Origin: Pomacea canaliculata
Taxonomy: Eukaryota > Mollusca > Gastropoda > Architaenioglossa > Ampullariidae
Assembly: GCF_003073045.1 (NCBI RefSeq)
Contig: NC_037590.1
Coordinates: 6,040,016-6,104,015 of the forward strand
DNA: 64,000 bases
Reading direction: 5' to 3'
A model generated the notes under the pieces. The model saw only the letters and a list, made by a program, of their open reading frames with translations, was not told the origin of the DNA and made no database searches. Shown here piece after piece: positions 45,708 to 58,264 of this stretch. Every line of letters begins with the position of its first letter. The stretch's first letter is position 1. The position numbers were made by a program, and so were the translations under genes.

Positions 45708-48548
45708 AACGCGATGATAAATGTGTCCTTGAAACCACTGAGGTTTATTTGTGACAGCTGCTTTGGCGTGGTGCTGTCAACATTAGAATGTTTGTAAAAC
45801 GCAATATATTTCGATTTATTTGCCGAAAGAAGAGTAAAGCTGCCACATCTGTCATCGCTGACAAAGTCGCCTTTCTGCCCCACATCTTCGTCGAATCAAA
45901 TGTCCAGTGCAACCGACTGAACTGCCGTTTGGTGTGACTTGCCGAAACACTTCAAAGCGGCCGATATGCCTTGCATTTGACCTCCGCCTAATTCCTTGAC
46001 CTTTTGTGTCTGTATGTGGATGAAGTTTAGCGGTCTAATCACAACCGGGTTTGGTCGGGGCAAAATTATTTTGAATAAAATCAAAAGAGCTCTAACCCTT
46101 TTACGGTGTTTTGTTCCTTTACTGTAGAACTGCGAGGTTAGTCCGTAAAGCATTTGAACTGCACACTATTCGCATTGTCTGCTTTCAACATATCGAAATA
46201 GCCACCTTACCACGCACATTTACTTGTCCTGCGATATTGGTCAGGGAGCTTTCTCTGCCTTTTTACAAACGGCACTGCCTCATACGGCCATGGCGAGTAC
46301 ACGTTGGAATGTCTGTAAGGCAGGCTGTCATAGAGATGGAAAGTCTCTCTCTCACACACACACCACTGGCGTGTGTCCATCGAAATGTCTCAAATGTTAT
46401 CAATTAAAGAAAAAGGTTTCAAGCAGACGTGCTCGTCTGTGCGTGAAGCAGGTCAATGCGTTTTGTGTGTTTGTGCGCGCGCGTGGAGGGAGGATGTGTG
46501 TGTTATATATATGTGTGCTTGACTGTATGCTTGCGGTGACGCTGACAAACGTGCCATTGAAGGGACGCAACTCTCCTGACAACTTAAAAAAGTTATATGC
46601 GGCTTCACGCCCTTTGCTTCAGGCTGAAAGAGGAACTGGGAACAATAAGCTGATTAGGACAAAGCTAATCATATTTACTTATCTGAACAGATTACTTTGA
46701 GGTCATCTAGTTTTTAAAAAATTCTCTCTCTACTCTTTTCTTTCAGTGTACCAACAGAATGTTATGGGTATGAAAATCTTGTCTAAGTATCCATCACATT
46801 ACGTGATTTTGTCATTAACAAAACCAAGAACATTTCTTCTACGGATCTGTCACAAATGAACAACGGAAGCGACCATTGTCTAACTTTTTTTAAACACTTT
46901 CAAGTGTGTGCGTCATCAAATATTTCAGGTAGTTACATCTATTCATCAAGCTCCCAGCGACAATTCAAACACTTTTTTTTTTATATCACCAAATTTTTGT
47001 CAGGATTTTGAGAACAATCCGCTTGCACAGTGATCCGACGCTGGGTTCAGACTGAAGCCTTAGGAAGTTCTCAAGGAAATAGGACTAAAGGAATTCAGAA
47101 CATCCAGTACTTCCTACTTTCAGAGAAGGAAATAACATCTAGCGTTCACTAAAACAACCCTCGACAAAGTCTACTGTCGACACGTCTAGACTGGGAGAAT
47201 CTGACATATGTGCTACCCGACGCGAAGCGTCGAGGAGGAATGAAAGACTACAGTCTTTTCTTCTATCTTTATCTTTTATGTCTTTGTAATCGCCATCGTC
47301 GTCGCAATAATACTAGTAACATCAGTAAAGCAGTACTATCTGGTTGAGTAACAGAATGACGGACTGACAGACTGACGGATTGACCCTGACTCAGTCCATC
47401 ACTTGCACACTTCCTGATTCATATCGTTTTCGTTTGAGCATTACTGCAAGAATATTTCTCTAGATACATGTACTATAATAACCCTGTTAAGACAATTAAC
47501 TTTTGTAACAAAAAATACATATAATATAGAGTCTCTTTGTATGTACGTCTATTTTATTCTCTGAAGCCGATTTTATCGGCCATCGTCATCACTAGAGAAG
47601 CATGGTCAACAAGTATAGAATATCTCCCTTCTTTTTTTTCTATATTAAAAAAAAAATCACACTGAAAAGGCTGCTAAAATGCGATGTTATTTATTTAGTA
47701 AGCGTTTTTAAAACTGCTTCTTTGGAGAGGTTTTTTTTTTAAACAAGCGACCTGTTTGTCAGTGTTTTGCATTTTCGTGATCATTAATTGTCAGAAAATT
47801 ATGAAAGGAATAACTAGTAAATTACAAAGTGAATTCCAAAATGAAATAAACAAATCAAAACAAAACTTACGATTAAAGCGAGACAACTCTAGCTTTGCCA
47901 ATTTTTTTTTTCTTCAAACGCAGTTAAAGCCCTTGTGCTACTTGGTACGTTGCTACTTCTGCTCTAGGTGCTTTAATAATGTAAACCGGAATGTCTTTGC
48001 CATAGTATCTGAACAAAGCTTTTAATAAAACTAGCTCTGCCTATCTCTCTGAACTGCTCCTTATTATTAGTTTGTTTTTTGCTGTTGATAATTGTTAATG
48101 GCTTCCTTAATGACTTAAATTAGACACAATTAACACACGTGATTTCAACTTGCTAAATATATTTCAATCACGTCATTTATAATAATTTTAATTGGAAAAA
48201 ATTCCCTGACTGTGGTTTTGTTTACTGGCAAAAAGACTTTATTGCAGATTTATTGACTGGAAAGTACTTCCACCTTAACTGTGACTTCGCACTTTAGGGA
48301 CGAGAATAAGGCAAAATGGAGGAAGAATCGATCCTTAGCACAGATAGAGAAAACTCCCAACGGCCAGATAATAAATTCAAAGGCAGTTGTGTGTCGTCCT
48401 GAAATATCTTTCCTGGGATCTTAACCAAACTGATGACAAGTAAATAATTACTACTAAAATCAACCCAGTGTTATGCTACTAAAATCCTGTTGTGTAACGA
48501 TTTACAAAATTAGAGTATATATAATTTAAAAATAGCCTGTCTCTTGCC
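45708..48548. other. Gene-free stretch
   Basis: 3' flank of GPCR 2 (AATAAA at 45,703 and again near 46,074), then AT-rich sequence with TG and poly-T runs. No recognisable gene. Confidence 0.5.
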
Positions 48549-48620
48549 GCCGTGATAGTCTAGTGGTTAGGACCTCGCGTTGTGGCCGCGATAACCCCGG
48601 TTCGAATCCGGGTCACGGCA
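48549..48620 (+). tRNA. tRNA-His (anticodon GTG)
   Basis: A 72-nt cloverleaf. The acceptor arms gccgtga (48,549-48,555) and tcacggc (48,613-48,619) pair fully, with discriminator A. The anticodon stem tcgcg/cgcga encloses ttGTGgc, and the T arm is ccccggttcgaatccgggg-like, with a canonical B box GGTTCGAATCC at 48,599-48,609. The D arm tagtctagtggtta supplies the A box. There is no intron. A run of seven T at about 48,632 is the Pol III terminator. Sequence and fold match animal nuclear tRNA-His genes. No CCA is encoded, as expected for eukaryotes. Confidence 0.97.
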
Positions 48621-48631
48621 AATATGCGAAT

Positions 48632-48639
48632 ATTTTTTT
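48632..48639 (+). terminator. Pol III terminator of tRNA-His
   Basis: A T run 12 bp after the tRNA 3' end, the usual RNA polymerase III stop signal. Confidence 0.75.
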
Positions 48640-49630
48640 CTATTTTTCCAGAAGTCCTTGTTTCCCTATTTATTTTTAATGTGTGCCATTAAACAAAAAG
48701 AAAATAGAATGAATCATTGCTACTATCAAGCAGTAACGCAAGTTTCTGAATTGTGTTTAAAGTATTCACTTTTGCAACAAAAAGCAGAAAGTTTATTTCC
48801 AGCAATTAAATATTAGTAATCGTTATACCAGACATGCTGTAACAGATATTTACTGTGAACAGTCTGTTTTAGACCCGAAAGGGGCGCTGCTGTAATGATC
48901 GTGATGACGAATATTATAGTTATAACTTATAATTAGTAGAAGTAAGGACAACCTACCAACCTGACAGTATTGGTAATGAAATTTTTATAGCGTTTTTCCA
49001 ACACCATCCAGGCTGTCTCAAAATGGAGCTTTGAACAAGAAGATGCAATAATAACGGCTACTAAGGTAAGAAGGTAATTCTGGAACCGAGGCAGTTTGGG
49101 CTATCTCCCTTGAAAAAAAAAAGGGGGGGTGGGGAGGGCAGACTAAGCATGCACTCCTCTCACCTAGAGTAGTCCACGCCCTCTACATACACAGAGCATA
49201 AAATGTAGACATACAATCTCACAGATTTATGAATAATGGACTTCCACACATGATATTGAACAGTACGTCCTAGAGTGACCACGCCTCGGTGTGTGAGTGA
49301 TTCTTTGTGGGTGTGTCGTGTGATGAGCGGGCAAGAAACCTGCAAATAGAGAAAGATTAAAGTGTTCAGGACTATGATTTCTCCGATATAATTTTAAGAC
49401 TAAAATTTAAACTGATGACTTTTTCTGACTAGAAACTTCTAAAGTCGGTGGTCGAATCACCTTCGTCTGTGGTTGACTTGGGCTAACCGATCTGTGTCTG
49501 TGTGTGTGGACACGCAATATAAATACAATGTTACACCACAGACAGTTTTACAGCATTCCTGCGAATAAATAAATACCTTTTTTTTAAATACATAAATATG
49601 TATTGCCAGAGAGAAAGTATGCCGTGCGCG
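48640..49630. other. Gene-free stretch
   Basis: AT-rich sequence between the tRNA gene and the hAT element, with a poly-A/poly-G run near 49,120. Nothing supported. Confidence 0.5.
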
Positions 49631-49638
49631 CTCCTCTG
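49631..49638. repeat. Target-site duplication, left copy
   Basis: CTCCTCTG directly before the hAT left end, identical to the right copy. Confidence 0.9.
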
Positions 49639-49783
49639 CAGGCCCGGTTCTACCTATTAGGCGAACTAGGCAATCGCCTAGGGCGCAGCGACCGAGGGGG
49701 GCGGAAAAAATGGCCTGCTTTTTTTTTTTAATGAATAATTTTAGGGAAAAATGTCATTTTCACAAAATGATATTAGCAGGACA

Positions 49784-50104
49784 CTTTTCCTCTGCTTGTA
49801 GACTGACCACCACGCTAGTTTCTCAGTACATGTATGACAGGAAAACCCCACTATCGCATTATCCCAGGGAGCACTTGAAGTGACCACAGCTAACCGGCAG
49901 GCAAGTAGAGGGCGGGAGAGGGGCGGCGTTGGTGGAAGGCACCTTTTCCTCTGCTTGTAGGTTGACTTCACCGCCGAGTTTCTCAGTTCATGTAGTGATG
50001 TAGTACAGGAAAACCCATTATTACAGGGCGCACTTGAAGTGACCAGCTAACCAGCGGGGAAGAAGAGGGCGGAGAATAGACAGCGGAGGGGCGGGTTGGT
50101 GGAT
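49784..50104. repeat. Tandem duplication (two units of about 157 bp) inside the hAT element
   Basis: Two diverged direct copies begin ccttttcctctgcttgtag at about 49,784 and 49,942, and both run through gtttctcagt, aggaaaaccc, gcacttgaagtgacca and agagggcgg to ggttggtgga. Small indels separate them. Confidence 0.8.
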
Positions 50105-51319
50105 GGGCTTGGTCAGTGCGGACCCCTAGGATGGAGTGGACCACATTCCACTAATACCAAGCTCACCTTTCTTCCTTATCTTACTATTGAAGAGGTTCCC
50201 ACACTTATGCATTGAAAAACACTGCAGCTGATATCAGGGACAACAACACTGACTTCAGTTTGCTACGCGAGTTTCTCTGTGTTATGACAACTAAACAGTT
50301 GCTCAATATTGTTTACACTTACGAACTTTCAACCCGAAGGAACTTACCTAATGTCACAACGCGTTCTTAGTTAATAAGAGTATTAAAGTCTTTCGCAGAC
50401 AAACATCAAAGGTAGAGCATTTGAAGTTTATAGCATATCTATTTACTGACACTGATGGCCTATAGTCTTGTACTTACTGTTGTGACTCATGGTCGAGAAT
50501 ATTTAACTTTCTTATTAATTATTAAATTTCTGTTCGTTTGGTGTATTACGCTTAATTTAGTTGTCAATTTTGTAATGTTTATTTTTATTATCTAAGAGTG
50601 CATCTGTTTGTCTACAGTTTGAATGGCTAGCTTGTTGTTATGCTCCATTGACAGAATATTTGAAATTGGTTATTAAGAGATAATGCCTACTAAGACCTAC
50701 AGTCTATATACTTCTCTTGTTTTCAACAAACCCTATGCTGCACACCACGCAGTGTTGATCACTGGACTGTGTTTGGGGAGCTGGCCTGACACCATGATTT
50801 ACAACTTTGCATTGTTAGTGTCCAGAAGACTCTCTCTTGACAGACCTTGCTCCCCGCCCACCTGTGAGGTGTGACTGTGGTGTGACTTTGGATGGGAACA
50901 AAGTAGCTGCTATCAGGGTGGTCTAGAGGCTGGAAGCTGTGATAGCTTGAGTTTTAGACACATTTCTTGTCTCCATCAGTGTGCACTCCATAAAACCTTT
51001 TACACGAGTGTTTGAAATCCCTCTACTCATAAGTGTAGGTCTGATTTGGGAGGCATGCAATATCCATGTGTGTATGATGCTAGCCTGCAATTGAAAAACA
51101 GACGTACCTTTTCTTGACAAAAAGTAGTTCTTACTTATAAGTTATTAATCAAATCTGCAGCAAATTCTCGAAAAAGATTTAATTTTAGTAAGCAATTCTT
51201 TGGCACTTCTGGGTTCTAATGCCTCTGGTCGTAATGAGTTCGTGTAGAAAACCACTTTTCTACTATTTTTAAGCAGCAAACATGTAGTCAGTTGGGTTTT
51301 ACTTGTTAGTTCGTCTGTA

Positions 51320-51620
51320 AGATGAGAAAGAAGAGAACGATTGAAAGGACTTGCCGATGGAGGTTCTATAGGTGGACAGGCCCACAGGTAGCGATAAATC
51401 TGTCACAGTTAATGACCAGTCGGATCAGACTAGCAGACTGGACAAAGAAGGTGGTGCGATGTTACTTGATAGTTGTCCATGAGATGAGAAAGAGAGATGA
51501 GAAAGATTGAAAGGACCTCAGTGGGGTGGCTTAGTGGAGAAGGGTAGAGATAAATCTCTACCACTTTAAAGAAAGTCAGATCACATTACCAGGGCTGGAC
51601 AGCCAGAGTGGGGAAGAGGT
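51320..51620. repeat. Imperfect direct repeat inside the hAT element
   Basis: Two diverged copies share gatgagaaagaagagaacgattgaaaggac-type starts (about 51,320 and 51,490) and later gcgataaatctgtcac / agataaatctctacca and gtcggatcaga / gtcagatcaca. A decayed tandem duplication. Confidence 0.5.
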
Positions 51621-52135
51621 AGTTTGAACTTTTAACTTAAAACCCACAGGACGATGTGAAAACCTTTTCTGGGCGGCTGCAGACATCTCGTGCTGCTGTT
51701 TGAATTTACTTTGTAATCGTCTGTTTGGGTGCTTGGAGCTATCATCCTTCCACACCTGAGTCAGTAAAGGTTGTGAACTGCATTTAGCCTGCCAGACTGA
51801 ACAGTGCTACTGTCCTACAGCCACTTCATGAGAGTTTGTAAAGATAAGTTCGCATGAATTTTATACACTGTGACATAGCTGTATATATTTTATTAACACG
51901 ATTTATGTTTTTGTTTACATTAATTTCATTTCCTTATTTCTTATAGTGCTTATTTTGATTGTGTGGATACAACGGGTTGCGATAGCGGTGGTGTAACTTT
52001 TTGCAAAACTGTTCATTGCACAAACGGGTCCGTGACAGTCTGGTGGTCTTTATCACATCACAATCGCGCTGAGTTCTGAGACAGACCGCCGCGATCATTA
52101 CTGGTGATACTTAAGCCTAGCTTTCAATTGTTTGA

Positions 52136-52647
52136 ACTGCGTCCATTGAAGACAGATTTAAACAGATTCAGGAGCACAGTGCATTATTTGGATTTCTTTA
52201 TGATATCCAAAGCATTTCTGAAAAACCAAGGAAGGACATCCTACTATCTTGCGAGGTCTTGGCAAAGGCACTAATGCACAGAGACAGCAAAGACACTGAC
52301 GCGGAGGAACTCTGTTCTGAATTACAGGTTGTGGCTAGAAGACTTCCCAAGCCTAACATGAACCCCAAAGAAGAACATTCATAATTCAAGATAAGCTATT
52401 TGATATTGTGCCGAATGTTGTAGTATCTCTCAGAATTTTATTGACCCTTCCAATTTCTGTTGCCAGTGCAGAACGGAGTTTCTCAAAATTAAAAATAATT
52501 AAAAACTATATGAGATCCACAATGTTGCAAGAGAGACTGACTGGGCTGGCCACCATATCTATTGAGCATGACTTGGCAAATGCACTCAATCTGAAGGAAC
52601 TGATAACTCGTTTTGCACAGCAAAAAACAAGGAAAGTGAGGTTTTAA
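52136..52647 (+). pseudogene. hAT transposase C-terminal remnant (ZMYM1-like), frameshifted
   Basis: A first frame from 52,136 reads ASIEDRFKQIQEHSALFGFL and ends at TAA 52,382-52,384. A second, overlapping frame picks up near 52,378 (FIIQDKLFDIVPNVVVSLRI) and continues with LLTLPISVASAERSFSKLKI to TAA at 52,645. The latter is the hAT C-terminal dimerisation domain with its S-x-A-S-A-E-R-S-F-S-K-L-K signature, as in ZMYM1-type hAT proteins. The frame break lies at about 52,370-52,384. The catalytic N-terminal part is absent. Confidence 0.88.
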
Positions 52648-52795
52648 ACATCAGTTTCATGACCAGGACTAAATAAATTGCAAAATAAATGATATAACAT
52701 GGTTCACTTTTTGTGAGGTGTGTGTGTGTGGGTGGGGGGGGGGGGCGCAGAATTTTTTTTCGCCTAGGGCGCAACACAGCCTAGCGCCGGCCCTG

Positions 52796-52803
52796 CTCCT
52801 CTG
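52796..52803. repeat. Target-site duplication, right copy
   Basis: CTCCTCTG directly after the hAT right end, followed by a short (TG)n run. Confidence 0.9.
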
Positions 52804-55800
52804 TGTGTGTGTGTGTAACTATAAATACGACGTTACACTTTTCAACCCAAAGGTACTCCACGGTGACACCACAGAATCTTCATGCGCGTGCAGGCATGAT
52901 GTACGTTCTACATTTTGTCCTCATTTCACCATCCTTCACCGATCACGTCGCACGTGGCTGAGCTTCTAGGGTGCGTGTAACGATCGCACTGTGCAGGAGG
53001 CGGCCGCTACCTGTACCCGATAAAGAGAATCAACATCACACCACCAGGCCCTCGCCACGTTACACTTTCTGACTTCGCCATAAACATTCCCTCGAGGACC
53101 GATCAAGTGGTTACCAGATAGCCAGCACACCCGTAAAGCTCGCTTTCAGACCGTCCTGGTGACCTGGCACACTACTGTCATTTTATATCCGTATCATCTT
53201 ACACATCATTAAAAAGTAATTTATATGGAGTGATAAAGTTATTTATGCGATGCACCATACAAGTGTATACGTAGCTATGGGTAAGTACTTTTACTTATAG
53301 GAGCAGTCAATTCTGAAAAAAAGCGTTCTGCGGCCTCATATGCAGCTGTGTGACGTAAGCGGTCTACAAACGCCCGTTTGATGAAAATACTGTTATTGCT
53401 TCAAGCATATAGCTTGAGGATTGAGGTGTGCAAACCACGTTATTCATCTTCTCCAGTATCAGACAGGAAATTGTGGGGAGGAGGGAGGAGCTGATTAAAA
53501 CTGATGAGCGTTTATAAAATGTCTGCGTTTCTTAAACATACTGCCATAGTTTCCTATAACTTCAATAGGGAATGTTTACCTGAAGAAAAACAGGTGGACG
53601 GGGTGGGAAACTGTTAGGTGCACTGTAAAATTTCGGTTGAAAATAAAGTTAGCCACCCGCGACGAAGTTCTGCTTTCTGACCCCAAGCTTGACAGCAAAC
53701 AATAGTCACCGATCCCAACAGAGAGATAGGGAGGGGCTGGTAAGGTAAGGAACCAGTGTCGCGATCAGTCGTCAGACCAATATAAAGAACATGCCGGTAC
53801 TAGTGTACAAAGCCATTACACGCTCACCACAGCCCACACTCACATAAACTGGCCGATACCCGCTGTTTGCAAGTTGGGTTGGAAGATAGGCGTATCAAAC
53901 AAAGAAGGAATAAGTGTATTTACACATACCAAACAGATAACCTACATTACACAGCTGTGTCCTCTCAATTCTTCATCCCCCCAAAAACACCTGCAAAGTA
54001 GGTCCCTGATAGCAAAACAGTAGGATACCCACAGATTAGTGCCAGTAGTAACGCAAGCATCATACCAGAATCTCGAGCAGGAACCACAACTAGTTTTTAC
54101 ATTTTTGACGAGAAGTGTGAATGTAGCGTCGATGAAAGAAGTCAAAATGTTTGAGTTTTAGACCGAAAAGGCAAGAACAATCAAACTCATCGTCCATGTC
54201 GGTGTGTGACCGACACATGGTTACTCTTTCAAGACATTTGTGTGAATGTTCAAGTGTCAGCTTCCTTAAGTCTAGGATATGTGTGTGTGTATTATATATA
54301 TATATCAGATTGATCTATAGACACATACGTCGTCTGTAGGTTATATTTGGACCTTCCACCATTGGATATGGAAGTTTGATGATCGCAAGGAGTTTTTTGT
54401 CTGATTTCTTCCAGGAAAGATATTGAACTGTCCAGATGACCGGGAAGCACTCTGTTTTCTGTCAGAATAACACAGTTGTAGGTCTGTTAAACTGTTTTCC
54501 TTTCTGTGTGCCATTCTTTGCATTCCCAGATTCTTTGGGAGAGAGAAGTTCCTTTCTTTCCCCTCCTGCTTCAGCTGGAACCTTGTCAACGACAGGTGTC
54601 TGGACGCTACGGAGACAAAACACTAATTATTTCACGAGTCCCGATATTCCTTGTTAGGTAACTATACCAACCCTGGCTACATAACTACAGCCCCTTGAGT
54701 ACTTTCGCACCTAAACACATAAACTGGCTCGCAGGTCGGCAGGAGGCCCGAAAAGGTGTTGGGAGTCAACTGTGCAGTTTCCCTTTTAGTGAAAACGAAT
54801 TCCTTGGTCATCAAACTAACAGGAAAATACGCTATCGTGTTAAAATAGAAGTGAGAAATGTTTGTACATGTATGTTAACTAAGATACCCCACGGCGAGTT
54901 GTCCTGATTTGAGTGATTTCCACAGGAAAATGATGAAACTCAAACGCCCTTTGTTACAGTATCCCTGTCAGAACCCCAGCATGTTATACAAGAGAGCCCG
55001 GAATCTGTATTTTCAATCTCTGTCATGACCTATTCAACTATTAATTAATCAATCATAAGATCTGTCTGCAGACACGAGTAAGCAAATAAAGTCGTTAATC
55101 CCGTTGCTATTTAATGGGATGGGATAATCTAACCCTGACGTGTTCTGGTTAATGAGAAGTAACGCGACGTACGATTGGCTGACAGGCAGGCAACTCCGTG
55201 CTTCCGTGAGTCTTTCTTCACAGCTTTCATGTGTTGCATAAGCGAGAGAATAGCAAAGGAAACAAAAAATCTTACTGATGACGAATTATTAGCTTAACTC
55301 GATCAATCTTCGACTCATCAGTATTCAGATAACTTTCAGAATATTTCGAGAAGGATGACGCTGCAGACAATTGAGTGACTTCAATGAGACGAACACTTTT
55401 CTGAGAAAAGTCATCACACTGACAAAGAAATAAATTAATGCACCAATCACTTGATTCATCTTTTAAACGGAGAAAGGGAACATTACTATTTTGAGTATTC
55501 TGTTGTTTGTTTGTTTGTTTGTTTGTTTGTTTTTTGTTTTGTTTTGTCTGTAGGTGAGCACGCTGACTGGAATGCAGTAACACTTTTCTTCCACTGCTAT
55601 GTGTAATACTAAATAACAGGCTAATTAAGGTACTAAAACCTTACAAATATTCGATGTGCTTTATTATTGTGCAAAATTAAGTACAACTAGAGCTATTAGA
55701 AGTAACCGTTGCTAAGGAAAAACTAGCGGGATTGGTGAAAAAATTTCAACCTGTTTTTCTCAAAATGGCCGACATCGTAGCTGCTCATTTCAAAACTGCA

Positions 55801-56060
55801 TATCTCACTCAATTCTGGGACTGGAAGGACAAATGTGATATAAACCAATCAAAACCGGTAGATTTTAAATAAATAACATTTAGCAAATCTCAATTTTCCG
55901 AGTTAGGACTCATTTTGTCGTGGTGGATCACACTTCGAGCCAGACCTACTTCTAAGACTCCACCATCAAACAGTAATTATCTCTTACCCTGGCAGATATG
56001 TGAAGCGTAACTGTCGTGTGGTAGCTAGTCACCCGGAAGGTGGCCTATTGTGGGGGCGAT
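52804..56060. other. Gene-free stretch
   Basis: Starts with a (TG)n run at the hAT edge, then mixed sequence without recognisable exons. A TATAAAG near 53,780 has no gene attached that I can see. Confidence 0.45.
55503..55547. repeat. (GTTT)n microsatellite
   Basis: Seven or more GTTT units followed by impure GTTTT. Confidence 0.85.
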
Positions 56061-56098
56061 CTTTATAAGCGCGGCTTTCACGGCGCTTGCCTCATTGT
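56061..56098 (+). promoter_or_regulatory. TATA and initiator promoter of the White-like gene
   Basis: ctTTATAAGcgcgg at 56,061-56,074 is a good TATA box. An initiator-like TCATTG sits at 56,092-56,097, its A (56,094) about 31 bp from the TATA start, the normal spacing. The stretch is more GC-rich than its surroundings. Confidence 0.6.
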
Positions 56099-56219
56099 AA
56101 ATTCCGGCTGGCAAGAGGGCAAACAAGTTTTTCGGAGTGTGTCGTGAAGAAAGCCATATCACAGAGCACGCGACTTACACAAGACTTTTGGCACTGGATC
56201 TTTTAGTGGGGCACAGCGG
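56094..56219 (+). other. Noncoding first exon of the White-like gene (predicted)
   Basis: From the initiator to the strong donor cacagcg|gtaagtc. It contains no ATG with a useful frame, and the next acceptor is ctctggacag at 58,208, 56 bp before the start codon. The splice is inferred from site quality only. Confidence 0.5.
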
Positions 56220-58264
56220 TAAGTCTTCCTTCTTTTCTGTAATGAATACATGTTGGGGGTGTTGTTTTTTTTTCAGAAACCTTAAAACTGAAAATGCATT
56301 TTTGTAACGGAATTGAAAAATAGTTTATGAAGATTTTGCTGCGCTTAGATATTGTTGCACATGAAGATATTTCATTTTATATTATTAATACTGGTAGTCC
56401 ATGCCGTTTTGATGAGAATTTCACTTGTGACTTTTTCCTGTTGGTGAATGGTGCTTTTGTTTCTGTTGAGAGTAAAATGTACTTCCATCTAAAGAGGAGT
56501 TCAAACTGTTGGGAGATGGGGACGTGGGGCATGAAAGGGGTGAGAAGGAGAGGATGGTTGGGGGAGGGATGTATGTGCTGGGATGCGGCTGTTGTTGGTT
56601 ACACTGATGGTCCACAGTTGTTATTCCTTGTTCTTAGGGTCCAGGACACCTGCCACGTCCACATTGATTACGTACTTTGTTACTTCTGTCTTATTCTTTG
56701 GATTTAATTATTTCTGGAAAACGTTTAACCCGACAGTTATTTGGAGAGAAAGTTGAGAAACGAATACATTTATGTCTTGCTGGGTAGTTTACAACAGATA
56801 TGAGAGTGATGTAGCCGAAGGAAAAGGTAGAGTTTGACTTGTCTCGTAGCTGTGGGGTAACGACTGTTTGATGCCTTAGATTCACATTCAATATATTAAA
56901 GCTGTATAACTGCAGTGTTTCCTGGGAGAATTTAAATGTGTTTCAATACACACAGGCACGCACACGCAGACGCACACGCACACTCACGTGCGTTGAAGAG
57001 TTTCAGTTTCATAAGTGCTCATGACCTAGGGTTCGTTTGAGGGCTTAAATTGTGCCAAGCTCTTGAGCCAAGTCAAGAAGTGGAGGCCTATCTTCACTTA
57101 GTGCAAGGTTAAGGTCTTGCTGATAGTAGTGGACGAGCAAACAAATAAAGCCATATATCACTCGAAATGGCTTTGTTTTGAAGGTGTATATTTTATTTCA
57201 CATCTACCAGACCTGTAAGCCTCGAGATTTCGGCATTGAAAATTTTGCCCGTCTAAAACATGATGCAAGAACACCAGAATTATAAACAGTAATCCTAGTA
57301 GAAGTAATGACAAAGTAAAGACTTCTGGTATACCTAAGGAAATTACAGATGCTAGTCAGAACAAGTGGTTATAGCTGCTGTGAGGGATAGAAGCCGCTGT
57401 TCTCAATACAGACGGTAGTCAGCAAGGCATGACTGTCTACAGTCCATCAGAATATCACGAGTAGTTCAAATGACTAAATACACTGGTAACAGGAATCAGC
57501 CAAACGGAAAGAAAGGAAACAAAGAAGAAAGATCAAATGTAGCGAAAAGTTTCAAACAAGATGTCAACTTTACCTCAGTCATGCAAGAGCTTTGACTGCT
57601 GACCTTAATGTTCTCTCCACTGACCTCAGGTAGCTGTAGGTGCATACATCTGAAGGTTTCTACCGCTGGATGGAATTAGATTTAAATGCTTTCTGATTTA
57701 GTGGGTGTTTGTTGGTTGGTTGGTTAGTTGGTTTTTTAATTTTGCACATCTCAGTAGTTCTTCAACTGCTCCATTGTCAGCGGTCTGTGTGTACCCATCA
57801 GGTTCATTACACGTGTCACTACACACCGTGTTATCCACAAGAAGGTTAATTCAGGTCGATCAAAGATCGATAAGCAGCCAGCCAGCAGCTTGCATCAGAA
57901 ATGTCGGCCTCAATCTATTCTCACCTGTCCTTTGCCATACCTTTCGCCGTTAGTCTAATTCGAGAATTGCAGCACACAGCAGTATGATACAGTCAATCGT
58001 CCTAACCACCCACAGTGTTGGATGTCGGGTAAGTTGTGTTTTCAGGGTGTGTTCTAGGACATGTGCACTGTTGACGGCAGGTTTATCGTGAAGGATGGAT
58101 GACAGAGCTATTCTCGGACTCTGGTAGATAAGATGGTCTCATTCAGATTGGACTAGCTCTGGGTATTAAAAGTACCTTTTTTGTTTGTTCTTGTGTCTCT
58201 CTGGACAGGTTTGAGCTGCAGTCCTTGAATTCACACTTTATATTGGATCTGACCTGCAGCCAAA

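Larger units (their letters stand above)
49639..52795. mobile_element. hAT-superfamily DNA transposon, degenerate (about 3.16 kb)
   Basis: The element starts CAGGCCCGG and ends CCGGCCCTG; the reverse of its right end, CAGGGCCGGCGCTAGG, matches hAT-type CAGGG...G termini. Both ends carry a subterminal CGCCTAGGGCGCA. It is flanked by identical 8-bp copies of CTCCTCTG (49,631-49,638 and 52,796-52,803), the size of target duplication that hAT elements make. Inside are a tandem duplication at the left end and a transposase C-terminal remnant at the right. Most of the transposase is missing, so the copy is not autonomous. Confidence 0.9.

Noticed and set aside
53775..53800. TATAAAG box as a promoter
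   Set aside because: No initiator, exon or coding sequence follows that I can recognise; probably chance in AT-rich DNA.
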